DNA of 64,000 nucleotides from Mariniblastus fucicola (GTDB lineage Bacteria > Planctomycetota > Planctomycetia > Pirellulales > Pirellulaceae). The notes beneath the pieces were generated by a model. That model was given only the letters and a program-made list of their open reading frames with translations, searched no databases and was not told the origin of the DNA. Every line of letters begins with the position of its first letter. Position 1 is the first letter of the stretch. This document shows positions 44,790 through 53,233 of this stretch, piece after piece. The position numbers were made by a program, and so were the translations under genes. The stretch is taken from contig NZ_CP042912.1 of assembly GCF_008087665.1 (NCBI RefSeq), positions 3,968,001-4,032,000 on the forward strand, in the 5' to 3' direction.

Positions 44790-45836
44790 TCAGGAATCGA
44801 AGCGTACGACGGCTTTCCCGCATCCGTCGAGCCGTTTGGAGAAAACTTCGTAAGCCCTGACACTTTCGTCGACCGAAAATTCATGCGTCACGAAGCCCGC
44901 GAGATCAAATTCTCCCTTTGCGACGCGCGGTGTCAATTCATCCATGAAATGCCGGGCGGGGCAACGGCCGGTGCGATAAGTCAAATTTTTGTCATAGGCT
45001 GCGGCAGGGCCAAACTGGAAATTCGGACTGCAGTGACACCCGATGACCGCCATGTTTCCGCCGGGGCGAATCAGTCGGTAAGCCAGACTTTGGGCGTCCG
45101 GCAATCCGACGAGTTCCATGACGCAATCGGCGCCACGCCCGTCGGTGAGTGAGCGGATTTCTGATTCAGCGCGTTCGAGCCCGACGGCGCGAACGCCAAG
45201 AGCTTCCGCCTGTTTCCGCCGTGATTCCAGCGGATCGATCGCGACAACGATCTCAGCACCCATGGATTTCGCGGCGACGCAGCACAACTGGCCGACCGTG
45301 CCACAACCGATCACGACATGCGTTTTGCCAGGCCCGCACTCAGCCATTTGCGCACAGTAAAATCCGGTCGAAAAGTTGTCTCCAAGCAGCAACGCCGATT
45401 CATCGCTGACGTTCTGTGGAACCTTCATCATCGTTGCGTCGGCAAACGGCACCCGCACGAACTGTGACTGACAACCCTGCAAGCCAACGCCGTTCTCAAC
45501 CCAGCCAAACAGCTGCCCGACCTCGCAGCGAGACGGAAGTTCATTCTGGCAGTAGAAACAGCTTCCACAATTGGAGGAAAATGGAATGAAGACGCGATCT
45601 CCAACGAAGAAATTTGCAACGCCACTGCCGACTTCGACCACCTCGCCGACCATCTCATGGCCCATGACGGTGTTCGCATCAAATCCGGTTTCGCGGCCGA
45701 AGAATGGATGGAGATCGCTGCCGCAAAGGCCCGCAACCGAGACACGCACAATCGCATCCGAGTTCGAGACAAAGCTGGGCTCGGGCAAATCGATCGTGGC
45801 AATCGATTCGACGTCTTTGAGCGTAATGGCTTTCAA
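44790..45836 (-). CDS. Zinc-dependent medium-chain alcohol dehydrogenase
   Basis: 348 residues. Catalytic zinc site VAGLCGSDLHPFFGRETGF and VMGHEMVGEVVEVGSGV, structural zinc cluster CGSCFYCQNELPSRC with the standard CxxCxxCx7C spacing, Rossmann loop HVVIGCGTVGQLCCVAAKSM and DGRGADCVMELVGLPDAQ. Resembles S-(hydroxymethyl)/formaldehyde- and sorbitol-type dehydrogenases; the substrate is unresolved. It is 141 bases upstream of the glycosyltransferase on the same strand. The first ATG is preceded by GGAGATCCACTTT-like purine-rich sequence. Confidence 0.9.
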   Translation of the reverse strand: MKAITLKDVESIATIDLPEPSFVSNSDAIVRVSVAGLCGSDLHPFFGRETGFDANTVMGHEMVGEVVEVGSGVANFFVGDRVFIPFSSNCGSCFYCQNELPSRCEVGQLFGWVENGVGLQGCQSQFVRVPFADATMMKVPQNVSDESALLLGDNFSTGFYCAQMAECGPGKTHVVIGCGTVGQLCCVAAKSMGAEIVVAIDPLESRRKQAEALGVRAVGLERAESEIRSLTDGRGADCVMELVGLPDAQSLAYRLIRPGGNMAVIGCHCSPNFQFGPAAAYDKNLTYRTGRCPARHFMDELTPRVAKGEFDLAGFVTHEFSVDESVRAYEVFSKRLDGCGKAVVRFDS

Positions 45837-45850
45837 AAGTGGATCTCCAT

Positions 45851-45879
45851 AAAAAAAGCCAGCTCAAGATGAGCTGGCT
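45851..45879 (-). terminator. Rho-independent terminator of the DUF1559 gene
   Basis: On the minus strand AGCCAGCTCA (45879-45870) pairs perfectly with TGAGCTGGCT (45866-45857) around the loop TCT, directly followed by a T-run (seen as AAAAAAA at 45851-45857 on the plus strand). It lies about 25 bases past the stop of the gene ending at 45905 and overlaps the ribosome-site region of the next minus-strand gene, so it separates the two. Confidence 0.88.
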
Positions 45880-45904
45880 CTGAGTTGTGACGCGATATCG
45901 CGAA

Positions 45905-46981
45905 TTAGTATTCGTTGATAACCGTACCATCATCGATATTGCAGAGGTACTGCAGAGTATCGAGTGGAATGGTGTCATCAAGAAAGATAACGGAACCATC
46001 GGCACGTGCCATGTTGATACCGCCAGAGTGGCTGCTGTTCAACGGTGCAGCGTTGATCTTGTTGTAGTCTGACGCATTCTTCGAGTTAATCCGAAATGCG
46101 ATCGACTTGGTCTGATAAGTGTGAACCGGGACAAAGAAAGGACCGCGAGCAGCCGGGTTAAAGTTATTGTCATCGTCAGCACCACAAGCCCAGCCACCAC
46201 GGCGAGGAATGAAGTTGCTTACTCTGTCCTCTCCACCCGAGAATTCAGAAATCGCAAACGTGTTCGATGAACCATCGCCGATATCGCTGAACGTAACAGC
46301 GCGGTTATTGCGGAAACCTGCTGCGGTTTCCGTTGCACCTGCACTGTTCATCAGCACAACGCGGTCAGATGAGAATGGAGAAAAGACACCGTCGCAACCA
46401 ATTGGATCGGGAGTGTCCGCAGCACTCGTTGGAAAGTAAACTCGAGCTTCGATGCCGTTACTGGTGTCGGCGTCAATATCAGCGACTCCAGAACCAGAGA
46501 TGCCGACGTAGTGCGAAGACGATCCCCCGCTGTTGGTCAGATCATCACCCGCATCAGCTTGGCTCGCTGATGGGCAAACGAACAAAGGTTGCTCGAATCC
46601 TGAAGCCAGAACCAGTCCAGCTTCTGTACTACCGCTGAAAACGTCGCCCGTAGATTTGATATCGTCGAAAAGCGGCTGTTGATCCATGTAGGGCAGAACT
46701 GAAGCCAAAAGGCTACCTGCCTGATTGACCGAGTCATCGAAGTTTCGGAAAACCATCGACGCGTTGCCGCCTGAAGGGAAACGCTGGAAAGCACTTTGAT
46801 AGTTGGTGCATGCCAGCATGACTTGGCGGATGTTGTTTTGGCAGGTGGCGCGACGAGCGGCTTCACGTGCTTGCTGGACTGCTGGAAGCAACAGGCCGAC
46901 GAGAATGCCGATAATCGCGATGACGACGAGGAGTTCGACCAGCGTAAAACCACGCTTCGAATTCTTGGGTGAGATGCTCAT
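45905..46981 (-). CDS. DUF1559 prepilin-like protein
   Basis: 358 residues from ATG 46981, preceded by GGAG five to nine bases upstream. Basic leader ISPKNSKR, then [20 protein letters not shown] with the prepilin-peptidase type G/FTxxE site, and LLPAVQQAREAARRATCQNN. Later DUF1559 segments are FSDIGDGSSNTFAISEFSGG, RRGGWACGADDDNN and SSHSGGINMARADGSVIFLD. Followed by a strong terminator, hence a single-gene transcript. One of three family members in the window. Confidence 0.94.
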   Translation of the reverse strand: MSISPKNSKRGFTLVELLVVIAIIGILVGLLLPAVQQAREAARRATCQNNIRQVMLACTNYQSAFQRFPSGGNASMVFRNFDDSVNQAGSLLASVLPYMDQQPLFDDIKSTGDVFSGSTEAGLVLASGFEQPLFVCPSASQADAGDDLTNSGGSSSHYVGISGSGVADIDADTSNGIEARVYFPTSAADTPDPIGCDGVFSPFSSDRVVLMNSAGATETAAGFRNNRAVTFSDIGDGSSNTFAISEFSGGEDRVSNFIPRRGGWACGADDDNNFNPAARGPFFVPVHTYQTKSIAFRINSKNASDYNKINAAPLNSSHSGGINMARADGSVIFLDDTIPLDTLQYLCNIDDGTVINEY

Positions 46982-47171
46982 TAAAGCTCCTGTAATGTAC
47001 TTGTTCGTTGTGGGTGGAACCAACAGACCCAATGTTGAGCCAATGCTCGCCATGTGAAACTCCGTCATCCGGACCGCTGATCCAATCTTAATACACTTGA
47101 ACGACTCGTCCTAGCGGATTCGCTATCAAAGACAGCAATTTGCGGACCACTACGCCTAATTAACCTAAATA

Positions 47172-47198
47172 CGCTTTCCAAACCATTTGGAAAAAGCG
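47172..47198. repeat. Hairpin-forming inverted repeat
   Basis: CGCTTTCCAAA (47172-47182) pairs with TTTGGAAAAAGCG (47186-47198) around CCA, with two bulged A residues. Located about 190 bases upstream of the minus-strand DUF1559 ATG and 250 before the kinase ATG. Confidence 0.7.
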
Positions 47199-47263
47199 AT
47201 TAACCGGACCTTAACGCCCGGCGTCTCAAAACAAGAATAATTTCTCAGCCTGCGACGGGATTC

Positions 47264-47278
47264 ATTCTGACTCAGAAT
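47264..47278. promoter_or_regulatory. Palindromic operator-like site
   Basis: ATTCTGA-C-TCAGAAT, a perfect dyad with 7-base arms and one central base, the size of a dimeric repressor site. It lies in the divergent region about 170 bases before the kinase start. No matching regulator gene is seen nearby, so the role is inference from symmetry only. Confidence 0.35.
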
Positions 47279-47446
47279 CATACGGCTGTCGCAAGCTGGA
47301 TCAACATTTCTTATCTGTGACAACCATTTTTGAGTCTTCTTTTACTACCAGCGACCAAGCGACTTCTTCGCGTGTGATCGTAATCTGAACTGAACCAGCT
47401 ATCATGGAATAACCACCTCTAATAACAGCTGATGGAGCCTCGGGAT

Positions 47447-50263
47447 ATGCTCAACGTTGTCTGCCCAAATTGCCAGTACGGCATGAAACTGGCAAAACCC
47501 AAGACGGGCAAGTTTACGCCTAAATGTCGAAGCTGCAGCACGAAGTTCCAGTTACTTATAAAGGAACAGCCGGACCAGTCGTTCCGCTATAAGGCTACGG
47601 AGCTGCCGCAGCCAGCGTCAGGATCCAACCCAGCGTCAGGATCCAAACCGACTTCCGGCTCGAAACCGATCTCGAAAGACAGGGTGCTCCCGAACGCCAA
47701 CGACCAAACGAGGATGGACCCGGAATCTGCGCCAGCTCCGACAGCTGTTCCCGCGACGCCATCGCGAGAGAAGACGAAACCCAACGTCAGGCCAGCCAAA
47801 TCCAACTCGGCAACCGACGCAGCGACCAATCCTTCCGCGACTCGGCAGGGACAGCCGAAAGACGAACAGACCGTTGCGGCGGCCGGAGCAGTGGCTGGTC
47901 CCGGAAAACCGACCAGGGCAGGGCGGCTGGGACCTTATCGACTGATCAAGCTGCTTGGCGAAGGCGGTATGGGCTCGGTCTATTTGGCGAATCAAACGAC
48001 GCTCGATCGAAACGTGGCGCTCAAAGTCGTCCGCAGCAAGCTGGCTCGCAACCCAAAGATGTTGGCCAGGTTCACACGCGAAGCCTACGCCGCGGCTCAG
48101 TTGGTCCATCCAAATGTCGTCCAGATTTACGACATGGGCAACGACAACGGCAACAGTTACTTCAGCATGGAACTTGTCGACGGCAGCTCGCTGCATGACT
48201 TGATGAGCGAGAAAAAGAATCTCGACCCCGACCAGGCGACCAGCTACATCCTGCACGCTGCGCGCGGCTTGCAATGTGCTCACAACGCGGGGATGGTCCA
48301 CCGCGATATCAAACCCGCGAACTTGCTGGTCAATCAGGACGGGCTGGTGAAGGTCGCGGATCTGGGACTGGTCAAGGTTCCCGAACGCGAAGAAATCGAC
48401 GCAGATGTGAACGAGCTCATCGCGGCTTCGGCTTCTCAGGACATTACGCGAATTGGTTCGACGATCGGCACGCCTTATTATATGGCTCCCGAGCAAGCCA
48501 AGAGTTCCGCTGTCGATCATCGCGCCGACATTTATTCACTGGGCTGTACGTTTTACGTTTTGCTGACCGGAAAACGGCCGTTCGAAGGCAAGTCTCTTGA
48601 AGAGGTTGTTTCAAAGCACAATAGCGAGCCACTGGTTCTGCCGAGCAAGGTCGTGGAGCGCGTCCCTGGTGAGCTATCGGCGATCGTGTCGCAGATGATG
48701 GCGAAGAAGCCAGAAGATCGCTATCAAAGCATCGGCGAATTGATCGAAGACCTCGAAGCGTTTCTGGGCATTAAATCCTCGACGGCGTTCACTCCGGATG
48801 AAGCTGACGCTGAAGCCATTGAGTCCGCCTGCAAGTCGTTCAACGCTCCATCAACCGCGAAGCTCCGCGGCGTCCTGCCGTTGGCTCTATTCGCGGGCTC
48901 AATCTTGCTCGCGTTCCTGACGTTCTTCGTCAGCTGGAAATTGGCGACCGGATTTTTGCTGATGCCCCTGTTCGCCGTTGCCGCGTACTTTGTCGCCAGC
49001 GGACTGAATCACGAATCGGTGCTATTCGAAAAGTCTCGCGAGCTTTTCTATCGCAGCGGGATTTTCGCCTGGATCAAGTGGACGTTTGCCGCATTATTGC
49101 TGGTCGTCGCATCGTTTCTGGTCGGCACTTTTCCGCACTGGTTATTGCTGGGAGTGCTTGGCGCTGCACTTGGGGCCGGATTCCATTTCCTGATCGACGT
49201 GCCACTGCGGAAGGCGCGGCGGGAGCCGATCGCCAAGGCTGAGAAGCTGGTTCGAAAGATGCGAATCAAGGGCGTAGAAGAAGCGACGGTTCAGACTTTT
49301 GTCGCGAAGTATTCTGCAAATCACTGGGAAGAGTTTTTCGAGGCATTGTTTGGTTATGCGGCCAAGCGTCGAGTTCGCGATGAGCTTTCGAAGTCGGAAA
49401 CGGGCAAGAAGAAGCCAAAGTTTCGTGCCTGGCGCGACAACGTTTACGACAACCTCGAAAATCGACTGGAGTCGTTCGCCAATGCCGACGAACGAAAACA
49501 CTTGCAGAAAGTCGAACAAGCCGGACTGGTTGCCGACGGAGTCAGTGCTTCGGACGCGAAAGCCCAAGCGACCCAGATGGCAGACGCAATCGTCGATCAC
49601 GGCGACTCGATCCGGGTTGCCCAACTTGAGAAACGCCTGAAGGAAGTCGATCCGGAATTTGCAAGGGCTCAGCAACGCAAGAAAATCAAAGCCATGTTGG
49701 CGGAAGCTCGCAGCGGCAAATACAAAAAAGAGCAAACAACGCTGGAGCGAATTGGCCCGGTGCTGGATCGTTTTTTCGGCTCCTACGCTCGTTTCCTGAT
49801 CGGTAGCTGCCTGGTGGTCGCGTCTCTGATGTGGGCGAACAACAACGACTTATTGGTTTCGGTCGACCAGCTGAAAGAACTCGGACAGCAAGGAGCCTCC
49901 GTGATTCAGGAGACGGTGGTCACGGGTGAGACGGGGGATGCGTCGGTACAAGCAGCGGAATCAGCCAAAGTCGCCGGTCAGGAGATGTTGGCGTCGGCCT
50001 CGAAAACGACGACTCCTTTTCTTGGTCTGATCGACAGTTTCAATCCGTTGATTGCTGGACTGATTTTGCTGTTCTCGACGATCGTGTTCGGCTGGCGAAT
50101 GTCGATCTTTGTAATTCCCGCGGCGATCATTGCCATCTTTGGCGGCGCGTTTGGGATCCCGGACCTGATCCCTTTCGAAGTACCGCACCTCAACAAACTG
50201 ACCGCAGTGATCGCGATCGGACTTTTCCTGGTTGGGATTGTCTTTGGCCGCCGGGAAGCATAG
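47447..50263 (+). CDS. Membrane serine/threonine protein kinase with N-terminal zinc ribbon
   Basis: 938 residues from ATG 47447 (GGAG 8 bases upstream; ATG 47432 is in frame). N-terminus is a zinc ribbon, VVCPNCQYGMKLAKPK to TPKCRSC, then a Pro/Ser-rich linker with an imperfect SGS-P repeat. Kinase domain about residues 160-443: LIKLLGEGGMGSVYLA (ATP loop), NVALKVV (Lys), MVHRDIKPANLLVNQDG (catalytic loop), VADLGLVKV (DLG for DFG) and GTPYYMAPEQAKSSAVDHRA. It is followed by hydrophobic segments (LPLALFAGSILLAFLTFFVS, FAALLLVVASFLVGTF, and three more near the C-terminus, the last AVIAIGLFLVGIVFG) and a long charged region between them. Hanks-type signalling kinase at the inner membrane; target unknown. 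Confidence 0.93.
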   Translation: MLNVVCPNCQYGMKLAKPKTGKFTPKCRSCSTKFQLLIKEQPDQSFRYKATELPQPASGSNPASGSKPTSGSKPISKDRVLPNANDQTRMDPESAPAPTAVPATPSREKTKPNVRPAKSNSATDAATNPSATRQGQPKDEQTVAAAGAVAGPGKPTRAGRLGPYRLIKLLGEGGMGSVYLANQTTLDRNVALKVVRSKLARNPKMLARFTREAYAAAQLVHPNVVQIYDMGNDNGNSYFSMELVDGSSLHDLMSEKKNLDPDQATSYILHAARGLQCAHNAGMVHRDIKPANLLVNQDGLVKVADLGLVKVPEREEIDADVNELIAASASQDITRIGSTIGTPYYMAPEQAKSSAVDHRADIYSLGCTFYVLLTGKRPFEGKSLEEVVSKHNSEPLVLPSKVVERVPGELSAIVSQMMAKKPEDRYQSIGELIEDLEAFLGIKSSTAFTPDEADAEAIESACKSFNAPSTAKLRGVLPLALFAGSILLAFLTFFVSWKLATGFLLMPLFAVAAYFVASGLNHESVLFEKSRELFYRSGIFAWIKWTFAALLLVVASFLVGTFPHWLLLGVLGAALGAGFHFLIDVPLRKARREPIAKAEKLVRKMRIKGVEEATVQTFVAKYSANHWEEFFEALFGYAAKRRVRDELSKSETGKKKPKFRAWRDNVYDNLENRLESFANADERKHLQKVEQAGLVADGVSASDAKAQATQMADAIVDHGDSIRVAQLEKRLKEVDPEFARAQQRKKIKAMLAEARSGKYKKEQTTLERIGPVLDRFFGSYARFLIGSCLVVASLMWANNNDLLVSVDQLKELGQQGASVIQETVVTGETGDASVQAAESAKVAGQEMLASASKTTTPFLGLIDSFNPLIAGLILLFSTIVFGWRMSIFVIPAAIIAIFGGAFGIPDLIPFEVPHLNKLTAVIAIGLFLVGIVFGRREA

Positions 50264-50273
50264 CCTTCGGCGC

Positions 50274-50678
50274 ATGAAATTTGTCATACTCGATCATCGA
50301 CCTTCAGAATCTGACCGAACGGCCTGCACGACGGAATCGAGCCACGAAGCTCGTACGGACGAGCGGCATTTTGATTTGATGTTCGAGGTCGAAGCCAAAG
50401 ATTCGCTGCACACGATCGCTGCAGTCGAGTTGCCACTAGTGTCGTCCCAAGCGGTCGACATCACGGTGCTCGCGAATCATCGCAATGAGTATTTGAATTA
50501 CGAAGGCCCCATTTCGAACAATCGCGGAACTGTCAGTCGTTACGCGTTCGGAAACTGGTCAGGGGATTTCTCCGAGCAAGCGGTGCTGACGTTCGATACT
50601 GCTTCGCGGCATTTCGCCGGCGAGTCGTGGACGATTCGAATCGACGCGGCGAACGGCGAACTACTAAGAGTCGCCTGA
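50274..50678 (+). CDS. Stand-alone LigD 3'-phosphoesterase-like protein
   Basis: 134 residues from ATG 50274. The pattern FVILDHRPSESD, RHFDLMFEVEA and HRNEYLNYEGPISNNRGTVS follows the phosphoesterase (PE) domain of the DNA-repair ligase LigD, where H-x-DLxxE, the HxxDY-like segment and EGxI lie in the same order; known PE domains remove 3' phosphates and ribonucleotides at DNA ends. Here no ligase or polymerase domain is attached. Starts 10 bases after the kinase stop; its end overlaps a small lipoprotein gene on the other strand by 15 bases. Activity is inferred by motif. Confidence 0.65.
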   Translation: MKFVILDHRPSESDRTACTTESSHEARTDERHFDLMFEVEAKDSLHTIAAVELPLVSSQAVDITVLANHRNEYLNYEGPISNNRGTVSRYAFGNWSGDFSEQAVLTFDTASRHFAGESWTIRIDAANGELLRVA

Positions 50679-50834
50679 ATCATCTGATTCGGCGTCGTCG
50701 CCCGCCGGGCTTTCAGGAGCCGGACGATTCCTTTCTTTGAAACGTTTGTTGTAGGTTCCAAGGTCGCAACCGAGGAATCCGAACGTCATCAAAAGAATTA
50801 AAGATGTCAGTAGCCGTGGAAATTGACGGTTCAT
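50664..50834 (-). CDS. Small lipoprotein (56 residues)
   Basis: ATG 50834 opens FPRLLTSLILLMTFGFLGCD with lipobox GFLGC, followed by a short basic stretch (YNKRFKERNRPA) and an acidic Asp/Ser tail ending DDSGDS. Mature protein of about 34 residues. Nothing identifies its role. It overlaps the LigD-PE-like gene tail to tail by 15 bases and diverges from the membrane protein at 50923. Confidence 0.6.
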   Translation of the reverse strand: MNRQFPRLLTSLILLMTFGFLGCDLGTYNKRFKERNRPAPESPAGDDAESDDSGDS

Positions 50835-50922
50835 TGTCTGTACTGAACTGTTATACAAGAAAGAACAAAGTGGCGATTCGCTTTGTATCAGTCTAATCAG
50901 ATCCAATTCAACCTGGAAGGTT

Positions 50923-51723
50923 ATGCCAAATTCAGCCAACGAATCTGACATTGATCCGGAACTGGATGACTTGCAGGAATCCGGACTCGATGAGTCAGAT
51001 GTGACCGAACTGCCACCTGAGAAGCGCGGATTCGGTTTATGGAAATGGCTGAAACGAATTGCCATCGCGGCCGTTCTGTTTGTCGGACTGGCCGCGGCGG
51101 CCGTCTTTGTCTTGCTGGAATTGGCGAAAGCCGAACCGGAGTTCTACCGCAAAGCACTTCAAGTCGATCAGGACTTGCAGAAGCAAAATGGCAACGAGAT
51201 GGAGACCCGAATTCTTGATTTAAGAAACTCGGTGCTGGTTGGAGATGCGTGGACGGCGACATTCACGGAAGACCAAATCAACGGCTGGCTGGCCTGGGAC
51301 CTTGAGAACAAATTTCCAGGGCTGATTCCCCCAGAAATCACCGAGCCGAGACTGAGCGTCGAAGATCGTTCGATGACTCTGGCATTTCGCTGCAATGCGA
51401 AACCGTTTCGTGGAATCGCGGTCATTGAAGCAGACATTTTCATGACTGGGGTTCTCAACCAGGTTGGCATCCGCGTCAAATCGGTTCGATCCGGGAAGAT
51501 TCCGGTGCCACTGGCTGCATTCGCCGACCAGATCTCTCACCAGCTAAAAAAGTCAGGGCTCGACATCGAATGGAACACGGAAGAAGACGATCCGGTTGCG
51601 ATCGTGCAGTTGCCCGACGCGCTCGTAAAGCCCGAGGGCGGTAGCTATATCGAAATGCAGGAGATCGATATCGCGAAAGGCAAAGTTTCGGTATCCGGAG
51701 TCACGCATCTGCCGGACTATTGA
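50923..51723 (+). CDS. Single-pass membrane protein, function unknown
   Basis: 266 residues. Acidic cytoplasmic N-terminus (DIDPELDDLQESGLDESDVT), basic KWLKR, then one membrane helix (IAIAAVLFVGLAAAAVFVLL), and a periplasmic domain with FTEDQINGWLAWDLENKFPG, LIPPEITEPRLSVEDRSMTL and IRVKSVRSGKIPVPLAAFAD. The periplasmic part has alternating strands reminiscent of lipid-binding LmeA/DUF2993-type proteins, but I cannot assign it. No partner gene evident. Confidence 0.75.
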   Translation: MPNSANESDIDPELDDLQESGLDESDVTELPPEKRGFGLWKWLKRIAIAAVLFVGLAAAAVFVLLELAKAEPEFYRKALQVDQDLQKQNGNEMETRILDLRNSVLVGDAWTATFTEDQINGWLAWDLENKFPGLIPPEITEPRLSVEDRSMTLAFRCNAKPFRGIAVIEADIFMTGVLNQVGIRVKSVRSGKIPVPLAAFADQISHQLKKSGLDIEWNTEEDDPVAIVQLPDALVKPEGGSYIEMQEIDIAKGKVSVSGVTHLPDY

Positions 51724-51736
51724 TGAGGATGTGCGG

Positions 51737-51767
51737 CGTCCTAATCGTCCTAATCGTCCTAATCGTC
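51737..51767. repeat. 9-base tandem repeat across the moaE stop codon
   Basis: CGTCCTAAT occurs three times in a row (51737-51763), followed by CGTC. On the minus strand this is GACGATTAG repeated, and the first copy supplies the final Asp-Asp-TAG of moaE, so extra copies lie beyond the stop in frame. Confidence 0.85.
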
Positions 51768-52178
51768 CGTCTCCGGGTGCACCCAATCTGTCGAACCGTC
51801 CGCCCAGCGTTCTTTCTTCCAGATCGGCACGCTCTTTTTTAACGTGTCCATAATCCATTGGCACGCTTCGAACGACTCGGCGCGATGCGGACTGCTTACC
51901 GCGATGGCGACGCTGGCCTGTCCGTTTCCCACAACGCCAACGCGGTGCACGATCCCACAGAACTTTAGCGGCCAACGGCTTAGCGCATTTTCACGCAGGC
52001 TCTCCAACTCCGCCTTCGCCATCGGTTCATAGCAATCATATTCCAGGCTCAACGTCTCCTTACCATCCGTCATCCGTCGCGTCGTTCCGAGAAACAAAAC
52101 AACTGCCCCCGCGTTCTCATCGCCCGCAGCCTCCATCAACGCCTGCGTTTCAATTGGCTCAGCCTGGATTCGAATCAT
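51759..52178 (-). CDS. moaE: Molybdopterin synthase catalytic subunit
   Basis: 139 residues. MoaE transfers sulfur from MoaD to precursor Z to form molybdopterin. Motifs: AGAVVLFLGTTRRMTDGKET, LSLEYDCYEPMAKAELESL, VHRVGVVGNGQASVAIAVSS, HRAESFEACQWIMDTLKKSV and the substrate-binding lysines of PIWKKERWADGS. Complete. No other molybdenum-cofactor gene is in the window. Together with selA it leaves room for a molybdenum selenoenzyme such as formate dehydrogenase elsewhere, which is only inference. Confidence 0.94.
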   Translation of the reverse strand: MIRIQAEPIETQALMEAAGDENAGAVVLFLGTTRRMTDGKETLSLEYDCYEPMAKAELESLRENALSRWPLKFCGIVHRVGVVGNGQASVAIAVSSPHRAESFEACQWIMDTLKKSVPIWKKERWADGSTDWVHPETDD

Positions 52179-52267
52179 GGAACAATTTTGGTTGAAGGAA
52201 CTTCGGGCAATCGTTAGCCTGAACTGACTGAAAATAGTAACGCTCCCATCAGGAACAGGAAAGCAAC

Positions 52268-52864
52268 ATGGCTCTTACCGAATCAACAATGCTGAAGCTT
52301 GGCTCTCCCATGCCAGCCTTCGAACTGCCCAACGTACTCACCGGAGAAACGGTCACTGCGAACGACTTTGCCGGCAAGCCGCTGGTCGTCATGTTCATCT
52401 GCAACCATTGCCCCTACGTCATTCATCTCTCGGAATCGCTCGCCGAAGTAACGAGGGGATACATGGAATCTGGGGTCGGCGTGATCGCGATTTCAAGCAA
52501 CGACGTCGCAGAGTATCCCGCCGACTCGCCGGAGAAAATGAAAGAAGAGCTGAAACTGCGAGGCTATTCATTTCCCTATTTATATGACCAGACTCAGAAG
52601 GTCGCTCATGACTTTACAGCAGCCTGCACCCCAGACTTCTTCCTATTCGATGCGGACCACAAACTGGTGTATCGAGGACGATACGACGAAACGCGTCCTA
52701 CTCGAATTCGCTCTGGAGTTTACGAATCAGACAATGTGGCAACGGGCAAAGAATTGACCGCGGCGGTCAATGCGGTGCTGAACAGTGAAACCGTTCCCAA
52801 AACACAGCTTCCATCACTGGGCTGTAACATCAAATGGAAAGAGGGCAATGAGCCCCAGCACTAA
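52268..52864 (+). CDS. Thioredoxin-fold (AhpC/TSA-like) redox protein
   Basis: 198 residues. Peroxiredoxin/thioredoxin-like: LGSPMPAFELPNVLTGETVT, then FAGKPLVVMFICNHCPYVIH with an active-site CNHC pair, GVIAISSNDVAEYPADSP, FPYLYDQTQKVAHDFTAACT and PDFFLFDADHKLVYRGRYDE. The TPDFF carries the cis-Pro. Predicted cytoplasmic because no signal is visible. This branch is common in marine bacteria; exact substrate unknown. Contrast with the Sec-containing thioredoxin at 7866: here cysteine codons are used. Confidence 0.88.
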   Translation: MALTESTMLKLGSPMPAFELPNVLTGETVTANDFAGKPLVVMFICNHCPYVIHLSESLAEVTRGYMESGVGVIAISSNDVAEYPADSPEKMKEELKLRGYSFPYLYDQTQKVAHDFTAACTPDFFLFDADHKLVYRGRYDETRPTRIRSGVYESDNVATGKELTAAVNAVLNSETVPKTQLPSLGCNIKWKEGNEPQH

Positions 52865-53233
52865 GCTCTACGGGCAGTGTCCGAGGGTTTATTTGTGGAG
52901 ATTGGTACCAATTTGGTAATTTTTTTGACCATTTATCCACGATTCTGGACCGCAAAACACGGTAAAACTGGGACGTAAAAAAGTACAAGGTGAACTTAAC
53001 TTCCTGTAAAGTCAGCAACACGCGATGTTTTTCAGGTATTGATGACTTTCATGGCAACATAGCGCGATTGCGGAGCACTTTCAGCCTTATTTGTTTGAAA
53101 GAGTTGCCTAAGGGGTATGCTGCTGATAGTATTGTCAATGGAAACGGCACGAAATCATTGCCCATACCACTTTATCGGGCGCACTTTCGCTCGTGCCGAA
53201 ACTAACTTTTCTCCTTTTGCAAGAGGTCTTATT
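52865..53233. other. Leader region of the third DUF1559 gene
   Basis: About 370 bases, distinctly AT-rich, without a supported gene. It contains a perfect 12-base palindrome ATTGGTACCAAT (52901-52912) followed by a T7 run, and the promoter-like boxes at 53104-53132. Confidence 0.6.
53104..53132 (+). promoter_or_regulatory. Sigma-70-like promoter of the DUF1559 gene
   Basis: TTGCCT (53104-53109) and TAGTAT (53127-53132) are separated by exactly 17 bases, and TG one base before the -10 box gives an extended -10 (TGATAGTAT). Each hexamer matches the consensus at four of six positions. The start codon GTG 53234 would then have a leader of about 95 bases. Confidence 0.45.

Larger units (their letters stand above)
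46982..47446. other. Divergent intergenic region between DUF1559 and kinase genes
   Basis: About 465 bases, AT-richer than the genes, without a coding frame I support. It holds two dyads described separately (47172-47198 and 47264-47278). It should contain the promoters of both flanking genes. Confidence 0.6.

Noticed and set aside
52268-52864. Second selenoprotein candidate among the thioredoxin-fold proteins
   Set aside because: The active site is encoded by ordinary TGC/TGT codons (CNHC) with no internal TGA.
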